Assembly (NCBI RefSeq): GCF_032056465.1
Contig: NZ_DAMBCL010000007.1
Reading direction: 5' to 3' (one strand)
DNA from: Mobilicoccus sp032056465
GTDB lineage: Bacteria > Actinomycetota > Actinomycetes > Actinomycetales > Dermatophilaceae
Length of the DNA stretch: 64,000 nucleotides
How positions within the stretch are numbered: the stretch's first letter is position 1; each line of letters begins with the position of its first letter. The notes under the pieces are model-generated. The model searched no databases. It saw nothing but the letters and a program-made list of their open reading frames with translations, and was not told the DNA's origin. The position numbers and the translations under genes are program-made. Below, piece by piece: positions 1-7,763 of this stretch.

Positions 1-767
1 ATGCCTCCGTGCCCCGGCAGGATGTCGCCGAGGTCCTTGACGCCGAGGTCGCGTTTGAGCATGGACTCGGTGAGGTCGCCGAGCGTCGCCGCCGCGACCG
101 TGAGAAGCCCGAGGAGGGCGCCGACCCACACGGATCCCCCGACCATGAGCGGCACCGTGAGCATGCCCGCGGCGAGGCAGCTCACGGTCGAGCCGGCGAG
201 CCCCTCCCACGACTTCTTCGGGCTCACCGACGGCGCCATCGGATGCTTGCCCGCGACGACGCCGACGGCGTACCCGCCGATGTCGCTGGAGATCGTCACG
301 ATGACGAAGGCCGTGATGCGCAGGTTCCCGTCGGGCTCGGTGAGCATCAACGTCGTGAACGCCGACAGGAACGGCACGTAGGCCGCGATGAACACCCCGG
401 CGGTGACGTCGCGGGTCGCCCGGTCGATGCCGAGGACGCTGCGCCAGGCGACGATGGCCAGCAGCGTGGCCCCGAACGCGACCATGAGCCCCGGCCCGCG
501 GCCGACGTAGGCGCCGACGTGCATCGCCACGGTGCCGAGCAGCAGCGGCACCACGGGCACGGAGAACCGCCCGGAGGTGAAGGCCCGGGACAGTTCGACC
601 ACGCCGATGCACAACGCGGGGATGACGAGGACGAGCCAGCCCCACCGGACGACGAAGAGGCTGGCGAGGATGAGCCCACCGAGCCCGACCCCGACACCGA
701 TGGCGACGGGGAGATTGCGGCCCGCCTTGCCGGGTGGCTTCTTCGTGGGCGCGACGGGGACCGTCAT
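1..767 (-). CDS. cdsA: Phosphatidate cytidylyltransferase, C-terminus cut by window edge
   Basis: CdsA makes CDP-diacylglycerol from CTP and phosphatidic acid in the membrane, the precursor of the acidic and inositol phospholipids. About 255 residues are visible and the rest lies off the left edge. The protein begins MTVPVAPTKKPPGKAGRN and then runs through a series of hydrophobic segments. The last visible stretch carries the family signature SMLKRDLGVKD followed by ILPGHGG, and the DR..D that completes it would lie just outside. The ATG at 767 has GAGAGGA about 6 bases upstream. An in-frame ATG at 809 has no comparable site. It is the last gene of the rpsB-tsf-pyrH-frr-cdsA run, which is its usual place in actinobacteria. 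Confidence 0.93.
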   Translation of the reverse strand, partial: MTVPVAPTKKPPGKAGRNLPVAIGVGVGLGGLILASLFVVRWGWLVLVIPALCIGVVELSRAFTSGRFSVPVVPLLLGTVAMHVGAYVGRGPGLMVAFGATLLAIVAWRSVLGIDRATRDVTAGVFIAAYVPFLSAFTTLMLTEPDGNLRITAFVIVTISSDIGGYAVGVVAGKHPMAPSVSPKKSWEGLAGSTVSCLAAGMLTVPLMVGGSVWVGALLGLLTVAAATLGDLTESMLKRDLGVKDLGDILPGHGG

Positions 768-836
768 CGCTGTCCTCTCGTCCTCGTTCGCGGCTCGGGT
801 GCGCGTCATGCTCGGGGGACATCGCGCAGACGTCGG

Positions 837-1394
837 TCAGACGGCGGAGAGCTCCGCCTCCTTGCCCTTGAGCAGCTCGTCGACCTGCTCCACGTGCTTC
901 TTGGTGAGGGCCTCGAGCTCCTTCTCCGACCGCGTGCCCTCGTCCTCGCCGATGTCGCCGTCCTTGACGAAGCGGTCGATCTGGTCCTTGGCGTGGCGTC
1001 GCACGTTGCGGATCGCGACCTTGGCGTCCTCGCCCTTGCGCTGCGCCATCTTGACGTACTCCTTGCGGCGCTCGGCCGTGAGCTCGGGCAGGATGCAGCG
1101 GATCGAGTGGCCGTCGTTGCTCGGGTTGACGCCGAGGTCGGAGTCGCGGATGGCCTTCTCGATGTTCGCCATCGCGCCCTTGTCGAAGGGCGTGATGAGC
1201 ATGGTGCGGGCCTCCGGCGTCTGGAACGACGCGAGCTGCTGCAACGGCGTGGGGGCGCCGTAGTAGTCGACGAGGAGCTTGTTGAACATGCCCGCGTTCG
1301 CCCGGCCGGTGCGGATGGAGGCGAAGTCCTCCTTCGCCACCTCGATGGCCTTCTCCATCTTGTCCTCGGCCTCGAACATCGTCTCGTCCAACAT
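837..1394 (-). CDS. frr: Ribosome recycling factor
   Basis: RRF acts with EF-G to split post-termination ribosomes in the cytosol. The 185-residue length is exactly that of the family. The N-terminus contains AIEVAKEDFASIRTGRAN, the conserved helix of domain I, and the C-terminal helix has a lysine/glutamate-rich coiled-coil character (KELEALTKKHVEQVDELL). The start ATG at 1394 gives the normal N-terminus. It sits between pyrH and cdsA on the minus strand, 149 bases downstream of pyrH and 69 bases upstream of cdsA, so it probably belongs to the same transcript. Nothing is unusual in it. Confidence 0.97.
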   Translation of the reverse strand: MLDETMFEAEDKMEKAIEVAKEDFASIRTGRANAGMFNKLLVDYYGAPTPLQQLASFQTPEARTMLITPFDKGAMANIEKAIRDSDLGVNPSNDGHSIRCILPELTAERRKEYVKMAQRKGEDAKVAIRNVRRHAKDQIDRFVKDGDIGEDEGTRSEKELEALTKKHVEQVDELLKGKEAELSAV

Positions 1395-1543
1395 GGTGGG
1401 TGCCTTTCACGTTCGCTCGCCATGCGCCGCACATCGGCGCGTGGGTCCCATGCTGTCAGACGTCCGCACCTCTCGCCGGGCATGGGCCGGCGGGAAGTGG
1501 AGGTGTGGAGCCGCCCCACCTGCGGCGGTGGGCGCGGGGCGGG

Positions 1544-2272
1544 TCAGTCCGCGTAGACCTCGGTGCCGAGCGACTCCCCGCGCAGGACGCGGGAGATCGT
1601 CGACTCCCCCTGCATCGCGAAGACGATCATGGGGAGACGGTTCTCCATGCAGAGGCTGAACGCCGCGGCGTCGACGACCTTGAGGTTGTGGGCGAGGGCC
1701 TCGTCGTAGGAGATGCGGTCGAACCGGCGGGCGTCGGGGTTGGTGCGGGGGTCGCTGTCGTAGACCCCGTCGACGCCGTTCTTGCTCATGAGCACGGCGT
1801 CACAGCCGATCTCGAGGGCACGCTGCGCCGAGACCGTGTCGGTGGAGAAGTAGGGCATGCCCGCGCCGGCGCCGAAGATGACGACCCGGCCCTTCTCGAG
1901 GTGGCGGATGGCCCGGCGGGGGATGTAGGACTCGGCGACCTGGCCCATCGTGATCGCGGTCTGCACGCGCGTGTCGATGCCCTCCTTCTCGAGGAAGTCC
2001 TGCAGCGCGAGACAGTTCATCACCGTGCCGAGCATGCCCATGTAGTCGGCGCGGGACCGTTCCATGCCGCGCTCCTGCATCTGGGCACCGCGGAAGAAGT
2101 TGCCACCGCCGACGACGACACCGACCTGCACGCCCTCACGCACGGCCTCGGCGATCTGGCGGGCGATGCCGCGCACGACGTCGGGGTCGACCCCCATGGA
2201 GCCTCCGCCGAAGGCTTCGCCGGAGAGCTTGAGCAGCACACGCTTGTAGGCACGCGGGGTGTCGTCGGTCAC
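1544..2272 (-). CDS. pyrH: UMP kinase (uridylate kinase)
   Basis: PyrH phosphorylates UMP to UDP with ATP in pyrimidine synthesis and belongs to the amino-acid-kinase fold, not the NMP-kinase fold. Visible motifs are RVLLKLSGEAF near the N-terminus, VVVGGGNFFRG, and GMPYFSTDT. With the GTG start at 2272 the protein is 242 residues, the normal bacterial length. This GTG has AGGGAG about 6 bases upstream. An in-frame ATG at 2305 or a start at 2350 would add a tail with no family counterpart, so I prefer the GTG. It follows tsf after a strong hairpin at 2386-2420, so part of its transcription may start in the 170-base spacer. Confidence 0.95.
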   Translation of the reverse strand: MTDDTPRAYKRVLLKLSGEAFGGGSMGVDPDVVRGIARQIAEAVREGVQVGVVVGGGNFFRGAQMQERGMERSRADYMGMLGTVMNCLALQDFLEKEGIDTRVQTAITMGQVAESYIPRRAIRHLEKGRVVIFGAGAGMPYFSTDTVSAQRALEIGCDAVLMSKNGVDGVYDSDPRTNPDARRFDRISYDEALAHNLKVVDAAAFSLCMENRLPMIVFAMQGESTISRVLRGESLGTEVYAD

Positions 2273-2385
2273 GGGTTTCTCCCTGTCAGTCGAGTTCGCG
2301 CTCATCCTCGCATCGCGGGCACCCAAGCCCAAAAGGGTCGAGGTGACCACGGCCGGTCGTCGGCCCCGGTCCCGCCGGGACGACG

Positions 2386-2420
2386 GAGCCCGCCGCCCCG
2401 GTGATCGGGGCGGCGGGCTC
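2386..2420 (-). terminator. Strong hairpin after tsf
   Basis: Two perfectly complementary 15-base arms (2386-2400 and 2406-2420) flank a 5-base loop, 22 bases after the tsf stop. No U-run follows on the minus strand, which is common for actinobacterial hairpin terminators. It may only attenuate transcription into pyrH, since pyrH, frr and cdsA continue in the same direction. Confidence 0.7.
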
Positions 2421-2442
2421 GGTCGTGTCGCGGCGTGCGGGG

Positions 2443-3267
2443 TCAGTTGCCCACGCGGAGACGCGCGAAGCCCTTGGCCGTCGTGCTCGCCTCGTCGAGG
2501 ACCTTCTGGACCGTCTTCTTCTGGTCCTTCGCGAACTTCTGCTCGAGGAGCACGTTCTCGGCGAAGAAGCCGTTGACGCGACCCTCGACGATGCGCGGGA
2601 GCGCCTGCTCGGGCTTGCCCTCCTCGCGGGCGGTCTCCTCCGCGATGCGACGCTCGTTGGCGACCATCTCCTCGGAGACCTCCTCGCGCGAGAGCACCGA
2701 CGGGCTGAACGCGGCGATGTGCATCGCGACGTCGTGCGCGGCGGCGTCGTCACCGTCGTACCCGAAGATCACGCCGATCTGCGCGGGCAGGTCGGGGCTC
2801 GTCTTGTGGAGGTAGGAGACGACCTTGGGGGCCTCGACGCGCGCGACGCGACGGACCTCGATCTTCTCCCCGATGGCGGAGTTCGCCTCGTCGAGGAGCG
2901 TCTTGACGTCCTTGCCGTCGACCTCGGTGGCGAGCAGCGTGTCGGCGTCGGCGGCACCGGCGGCGACGGCCGCATCGAGCACCTTGGCGGCGAGCTCGCC
3001 GAACTTCTCGCCCTTGGCGACGAAGTCGGTCTCGCAGTTGACCTCGACGAGCGTGCCCACGCCACCGTCGACGTGCGCGGTGACCAGGCCGTTGGAGGCG
3101 CTGCGGCCCTCACGCTTGGTCACGCCCTTGAGGCCCTTGACGCGAAGGATCTCGGTGGCCTTGGTCTTGTCGCCCTCGGCCTCGTCGAGCGCCTTCTTGA
3201 CGTCCATCATGCCGGCGCCGGTGGCCTCACGGAGCGCCTTGATGTCAGCGGCGGTGTAGTTCGCCAT
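2443..3267 (-). CDS. tsf: Translation elongation factor Ts
   Basis: EF-Ts is the GDP/GTP exchange factor of EF-Tu. The 274-residue product begins MANYTAADIKALREATGAGM, the N-terminal UBA-like helix bundle, and contains the family core NCETDFVAKGEKF. Two dimerisation-type repeats follow. The length fits actinobacterial EF-Ts of about 270 to 280 residues. It lies 54 bases after rpsB on the same strand, the near-universal rpsB-tsf operon. A strong hairpin lies directly downstream. Nothing odd is seen. Confidence 0.97.
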   Translation of the reverse strand: MANYTAADIKALREATGAGMMDVKKALDEAEGDKTKATEILRVKGLKGVTKREGRSASNGLVTAHVDGGVGTLVEVNCETDFVAKGEKFGELAAKVLDAAVAAGAADADTLLATEVDGKDVKTLLDEANSAIGEKIEVRRVARVEAPKVVSYLHKTSPDLPAQIGVIFGYDGDDAAAHDVAMHIAAFSPSVLSREEVSEEMVANERRIAEETAREEGKPEQALPRIVEGRVNGFFAENVLLEQKFAKDQKKTVQKVLDEASTTAKGFARLRVGN

Positions 3268-3321
3268 GCGATATCCCTATCTGTGTCGAAAACCGTTGGA
3301 GGGTGTCGATCCGGCCGAGGC

Positions 3322-4263
3322 TCAGGCCTGCTCGGTGCCCGCGGCCTCGGCGGCGGGGGCGTCGCCCGTCTCGGCGGCGAGCTGCTCGGTGGTCTCGGCG
3401 GCGGGCTGCTCGGTGGGAGCGGCCTCGACGACGGGCTCCTCGGCGTTCGCGGCCTCGGCCGTCGGCTCGGCCGCGTCGCCCGTCTCGGCGGGGGCCTGCT
3501 CGCCGGCGAGGAGCTCGCGCTCCCACTCGGCCATGGGCTCGGCCGCGGCGGTCTCCTCGGAGGAACCGCCCTGGCTGCGGGTCATGAGACCGTCGGCCAC
3601 GGCGTCGGCGACGACGCGCGTGAGCAGCGAGACGGAGCGGATCGCGTCGTCGTTGCCGGGGATCTTGTAGTCGACCTCGTCGGGGTCGCAGTTGGTGTCG
3701 AGGATCGCGATGACGGGCAGCTTGAGCTTGCGCGCCTCGGTGACCGCGAGGTGCTCCTTCTTGGTGTCGACGATCCACACCGCCGAGGGCACCTTGGACA
3801 TGTCGCGGATACCGCCGAGGGTCTTCTCGAGCTTCTCCTTCTCGCGACGCAGGACGAGGAGCTCCTTCTTCGTGCGGCCGCTGCCGGCCACGTCGTCGAA
3901 GTCGATCTCCTCGAGCTCCTTGAGGCGCGTGAGGCGCCCGGAGACCGTCTGGAAGTTGGTGAGCATGCCACCGAGCCAGCGGTGGTTGACGTACGGCATC
4001 CCCACGCGGGTGGCCTGCTCGGCGATGGCCTCCTGGGCCTGCTTCTTGGTGCCGACGAAGAGCACCGAGCCGCCGTGCGCGACCGTCTGCTTGACGAACT
4101 CGTAGGCGTCGTTGACGTACGTGAGCGTCTGCTGTAGGTCGATGATGTAGATCCCGTTGCGCTCGGTCATGATGAAGCGCTTCATCTTGGGGTTCCACCG
4201 ACGGGTCTGGTGCCCGAAGTGGACGCCGCTCTCGAGGAGCTGGCGCATGGTGACGACGGCCAT
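3322..4263 (-). CDS. rpsB: 30S ribosomal protein S2
   Basis: S2 binds the head/body junction of the 30S subunit together with S1. The start at 4263 (MAVVTMRQLLESGVHFGHQT) has AAGGAGA about 8 bases upstream. An upstream in-frame ATG at 4296 is less likely. The product is 313 residues. The S2 core, including the HFGHQTRRWNPKM motif, ends near residue 245, and the remaining residues form an Ala/Glu/Pro-rich tail with repeats of the AAET type. Such tails are known in actinobacterial S2. It is the first gene of the rpsB-tsf operon and is preceded by a long leader. Confidence 0.97.
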   Translation of the reverse strand: MAVVTMRQLLESGVHFGHQTRRWNPKMKRFIMTERNGIYIIDLQQTLTYVNDAYEFVKQTVAHGGSVLFVGTKKQAQEAIAEQATRVGMPYVNHRWLGGMLTNFQTVSGRLTRLKELEEIDFDDVAGSGRTKKELLVLRREKEKLEKTLGGIRDMSKVPSAVWIVDTKKEHLAVTEARKLKLPVIAILDTNCDPDEVDYKIPGNDDAIRSVSLLTRVVADAVADGLMTRSQGGSSEETAAAEPMAEWERELLAGEQAPAETGDAAEPTAEAANAEEPVVEAAPTEQPAAETTEQLAAETGDAPAAEAAGTEQA

Positions 4264-4725
4264 GCCGAGGTCTCCTTCTCGTTCGTTCCGGTTCATCGCC
4301 CCGCCGCGGGAGTGCGGGTGGAGCGCCTGGTGCCCCGGTCGTCACCACCGCCCCGGGACGGAGCGGACCTCGGCGACGTACCCCGGCTGGCGCATCGACC
4401 CAGGGAGGGTGCGAGGCGGGCCGGCATGGGACACGCGAATTCCACCGCCGCCCTGCCCTGCCGTCTCGAGACACTGCTCGAAACCCGAGACGCGACACGC
4501 GACGCGACTCGGAGTCCTGACGAGGCACATGACACAGCGGTGGTACCCCCCATCCTAGTGGCCGCGGTCGGGAGGATGCGAATCCGCTCCCTCGCCGCGA
4601 CGTGGGAGGCCGGCCACGCCGACACCGAGCCCCTCGCGCGGTCGTGAGGATGTCGGTGGACGTCCCCACGACCGCCAGGTCCGCGAGCGCCGCCGGGCCG
4701 GGAGCCTGCGGTTAGTCTCCCGGGC
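4264..4725 (-). promoter_or_regulatory. rpsB promoter and long leader; spacer to the divergent aminotransferase gene
   Basis: No convincing gene is present in these 462 bases. On the minus strand TAGGAT at 4557-4552 resembles a housekeeping -10 box, which would give a leader of roughly 280 bases before rpsB. Inside it a hairpin at 4485-4512 pairs CCGAG with CTCGG and CGCG with CGCG, separated by one mismatch. The palindrome GTCTCGAGAC lies just beyond. Leaders of rpsB are known sites of autoregulation by S2 in some bacteria. Whether this one works that way is inference. The promoter of the plus-strand aminotransferase gene must also lie here, but I see no clear boxes. Confidence 0.4.
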
Positions 4726-5904
4726 ATGGACAACCCTCTCGTGGAGACGATGGAGCCGTACGCGTCGACGATCTTCTCGGAGATGAGCGAGCTCGCCTCA
4801 CGCACCGGCGCGGTCAACCTCGGCCAGGGGTTCCCGGACATCCAGGGCCCCGACTTCCTCGTCGACCTCGCGTGCGAGGCGATTCGCGCGGGCCACAACC
4901 AGTACGCGCCACGGTCGGGGGTCCCGGAGCTTCGCCGCGCGATCGCCGAGCACCAACGACGCTTCTACGGTCTCGACATCGATCCCGACACCGAGGTCCT
5001 CGTCACCGCGGGCGCGACCGAGGCGATCGCCGCGACGATCCTCGCGATGGTGCGGCCCGGCGACGAGGTCGTCACCTTCGAGCCCTACTTCGACTGCTAC
5101 CCGGCGATGGTCGCGCGGGCCGGTGGGATCCTGCGCACGGTCCCGCTGCACTTCCCCGACCACGCTCTCGACGAGGCCGCCCTCGCCGCGGCCTTTTCGG
5201 ACCGGACGCGCCTGGTCCTGCTCAACACCCCCCACAACCCCACGGGCAAGGTATTCACGCGGGAGGAGATGGCCGTCGTCGCCGAGCTCGCGGTCCGGCA
5301 CGACGCGTGGATCGTCACCGACGAGGTCTATGAGCACCTCGTCCTCGACGACGTCCCTCACATCCCCATGGCCACCCTGCCGGAGGTCGCCGACCGCACC
5401 CTCACGATGTCGTCGGCCGGCAAGACGTTCTCGATGACGGGGTGGAAGGTCGGCTGGGTCACCGGGCCGGCGGCCGGGGTCGAGGCCGTGACCTCGATGA
5501 AGCAATGGCTCACGTTCACCACGTCGGGGCCGTTCCAATACGCGGTCGCCGAGGGCCTCGGGATGGACGACGCCGGATACGCCGAACTCACGACCGAGCT
5601 GCGGGCCCGGCGCGCCCAGTTGCTGACCGGACTCGCGCAGCTCGGGGTCCCCACCAACCGGCCCGCCTCCACCTACTTCGCCCTCGCGGACTTCTCCGGT
5701 TTCGGCATGAGGCAGGCCCTCACCGAGATGCCCGGCTTCGCCGAGGAGCACGGGTTCGTCGGGGTGCCCGCCGCCGCATTCGTCACCGGCCCCGAGGTCG
5801 AGGCCGCCGGCCCGCTCGTGCGTCTCGCGTTCTGCAAACGCGAAGAGGTCGTCACGGCGGGCCTCGAGCGCCTCGCCGCCGCCCGGCGACCGACGGCTCG
5901 CTGA
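4726..5904 (+). CDS. Class I/II pyridoxal-phosphate aminotransferase (DapC/kynurenine-aminotransferase type)
   Basis: This 392-residue enzyme of the aspartate-aminotransferase fold should be cytosolic. Seen motifs are NLGQGFPD near residue 32, NTPHNPTGKVF near 167, TDEVYEHL near 198, and SSAGKTFSMTGWKVGW, where Lys 233 should bind PLP. This pattern fits the clade holding N-succinyldiaminopimelate aminotransferase DapC and methionine- or kynurenine-type transaminases. The substrate cannot be decided from the sequence. It is transcribed away from rpsB and followed 125 bases later by the M23 gene. In many actinobacteria DapC is encoded elsewhere near dapE, so the lysine-pathway role is only one possibility. 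Confidence 0.85.
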   Translation: MDNPLVETMEPYASTIFSEMSELASRTGAVNLGQGFPDIQGPDFLVDLACEAIRAGHNQYAPRSGVPELRRAIAEHQRRFYGLDIDPDTEVLVTAGATEAIAATILAMVRPGDEVVTFEPYFDCYPAMVARAGGILRTVPLHFPDHALDEAALAAAFSDRTRLVLLNTPHNPTGKVFTREEMAVVAELAVRHDAWIVTDEVYEHLVLDDVPHIPMATLPEVADRTLTMSSAGKTFSMTGWKVGWVTGPAAGVEAVTSMKQWLTFTTSGPFQYAVAEGLGMDDAGYAELTTELRARRAQLLTGLAQLGVPTNRPASTYFALADFSGFGMRQALTEMPGFAEEHGFVGVPAAAFVTGPEVEAAGPLVRLAFCKREEVVTAGLERLAAARRPTAR

Positions 5905-6029
5905 GCCGCGCATCACGGAGGCGCCGAGCCACGGGTCCGGCCGTCCCCAGGCTGCCCTGACCGGCCTCCCCGTCCACAGCCCGACCCGGCCCGCCCCTCC
6001 CGTGGCCCGAGGGCGGCGACGCTGCCGCC

Positions 6030-6758
6030 ATGAGAGTCGCCCCGCTGCTCCTCACCATGGCCGTCTCCGGCTCGCTCGCGTTGACGGCGTCCGCACCCGT
6101 CCCCCCACCGCGCGCTGCCGTCCCCACGACGCGTGCCTCGGTCTCCACGACCGCCGCGGTGCCCCCGGCGCCGGTGTCCACGAGTCGCGTTCTCGCCAGG
6201 CCCGACGGCGGCCCACCCCGGCCCCACCGGGCTCCGCCGGCACCCCCGTCACCGCCGGAGAAGGACATCGTGGCGGTGACCACGGGACAGGGTCCGAGAG
6301 GGAGGAAAACCCCCGCGAACGAGACCTCCGGTCGGTGGCTCCCGCCGGTCGACCCGCTCCGGTTGGAGCGAGGCTTTCAGGCCCCGGCGCAGCACTGGCT
6401 CCCCGGGCACCGCGGGGTGGACCTCGCGGCCGCCGACGGCGCTCCGGTGCGCGCCCCGGCCGACGGGCGGGTGGCCTTCGTCGGCGTGGTCGCGGGCAAG
6501 CCCGTCCTCTCCCTCGATCATCGGGACCCGGACGGGGACGGACTCCTCCGTACGACCTACGAACCGGTCCTCGCCTCGGTGGACCGTGGCGCCACCGTGC
6601 GCCGGGGTGAGGTCGTCGGCACCGTCGTCGTCACCGGGATCTCACACTGCGCGCAGGGGTGTCTGCACTGGGGCGCCAGACGTGACGGGAACTACCTCGA
6701 CCCGCTCGGCCTGCTCGGCGGACGCGTCCGCCTGCTCACTCCGTGGAGCCGTCCGTGA
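6030..6758 (+). CDS. Exported M23-family (LytM) domain protein, second metal motif altered
   Basis: A 242-residue exported protein starts with a signal peptide (MRVAPLLLTMAVSGSLALTA). A Pro/Thr-rich linker follows, and then a LytM/M23 domain from about residue 115. M23 peptidases cut peptidoglycan cross-bridges using HxxxD and HxH zinc motifs. HRGVD is present, but the second motif reads CLHWG, so its first histidine is Cys. The two other cysteines nearby (SHCAQGC) are typical of a subfamily that actinobacteria carry beside rpsB. The protein may bind wall or regulate an amidase rather than cut. Activity is uncertain, but family membership is clear. Confidence 0.8.
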   Translation: MRVAPLLLTMAVSGSLALTASAPVPPPRAAVPTTRASVSTTAAVPPAPVSTSRVLARPDGGPPRPHRAPPAPPSPPEKDIVAVTTGQGPRGRKTPANETSGRWLPPVDPLRLERGFQAPAQHWLPGHRGVDLAAADGAPVRAPADGRVAFVGVVAGKPVLSLDHRDPDGDGLLRTTYEPVLASVDRGATVRRGEVVGTVVVTGISHCAQGCLHWGARRDGNYLDPLGLLGGRVRLLTPWSRP

Positions 6759-6835
6759 GCGACGGCGCAACGGCACGCCGTCGAGGACCGGGACCCCGGT
6801 CCCCGCCGCGCCGAGCGGTGCTGCCGAGGCGACGG

Positions 6836-7672
6836 TCAGCGCGGTCCGACCGTCGGATACGGATTGGCGCGGCAGCCCTCGAGATGCAGGGTCTGCTGAA
6901 GCATGACCGGGGCCTTCGCACCCGGGGACGGACACGGCCGGTGGCCGTGTCCGATGGAGTGACCGACCTCGTGGTTGACCAGGTAGACGCGGTAGTTCGC
7001 GAGGTCGTCGCCGTAGGTGGGCGAGCCGTGGATCCACCGCCAGGAGTTGACCATCACCTTGCCGTCGTGGTGGCAGGAGAGCCGGCCGTTGGTACGCAGT
7101 GGCGCGCACGCGGCGTCGACGAGGCGGGGGCTGGCGAACAGGATCCGGATGTCGGCCTTCGCTCCCTTGTCCCGTTGCTCGGGCGAGACGTTGACGAAGC
7201 GGATCCCGTCCTTGGCCTGCCACCCCCGGCGATCGGTGAGGTCGGCACGGACGGCGGCCGGGAAGCCGGCGGCGACGTCCTCGAGCCCCTTCTCGACCTC
7301 GACGGTGTACCGGACGACGCGGCCCGGGGCCTCGGACGCCGGGGTGTCCGCGCCGGGCACCGAGACCACGCGGGTCGTGCCTGACGCGGCCTCGGGGACG
7401 TCGACGGTGTCGGGGTCGGCGGGCGACTCGGGGATGTCCCCCTCCGCCTCACCCGCGGGCCCGGCCGAGGTGGTCGCCCCCGCGGAGGGCGTCGTCGCCT
7501 CGACGGTCGCCGGCGCGGGCGACATGGGGACCGAGAGGGTCGTCGGCGCGGGGGCGCCGGGGGCGTCCGCCCCACCGGGCCCAGGGGTCGCGCCACAGGC
7601 GGCGAGAAGGAGGGCGACGGCGACGGCCATCGTCGTCGACCGTCCGCGTCGTCCGGCACCGGTGGTGCTCAT
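6836..7672 (-). CDS. DUF3152 lipoprotein-like putative metalloprotease
   Basis: A 278-residue exported protein. The N-terminus (TTMAVAVALLLAACG) is a lipoprotein signal with the lipobox LLAAC, so it is probably anchored outside the membrane. A low-complexity Pro/Thr/Ala linker of roughly 100 residues precedes the DUF3152 domain. This domain ends with HEVGHSIGHGHRPC, which has the HExxHxxGHxH shape of metzincin zinc proteases. The true reaction of the family is unknown to me. The start at 7672 has AGGCAGGA just upstream. It faces the M23 gene end to end (77 bases between) and follows xerC by 91 bases. Both neighbours are cell-surface or chromosome-maintenance genes, and no functional link is evident. 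Confidence 0.82.
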   Translation of the reverse strand: MSTTGAGRRGRSTTMAVAVALLLAACGATPGPGGADAPGAPAPTTLSVPMSPAPATVEATTPSAGATTSAGPAGEAEGDIPESPADPDTVDVPEAASGTTRVVSVPGADTPASEAPGRVVRYTVEVEKGLEDVAAGFPAAVRADLTDRRGWQAKDGIRFVNVSPEQRDKGAKADIRILFASPRLVDAACAPLRTNGRLSCHHDGKVMVNSWRWIHGSPTYGDDLANYRVYLVNHEVGHSIGHGHRPCPSPGAKAPVMLQQTLHLEGCRANPYPTVGPR

Positions 7673-7763
7673 GTCCTGCCTCGTCCCCTCGTCGTCCCTC
7701 TCGTCTTCATCGGCAGGAGCCCTGCCGATCCGATCCTCCCCGGCCGTCGTGCGCGACCCGCTG

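Noticed and set aside
2245..2350. Longer pyrH starting at 2350 or 2305
   Set aside because: The extra residues have no family counterpart, and the GTG at 2272 has a better ribosome site.
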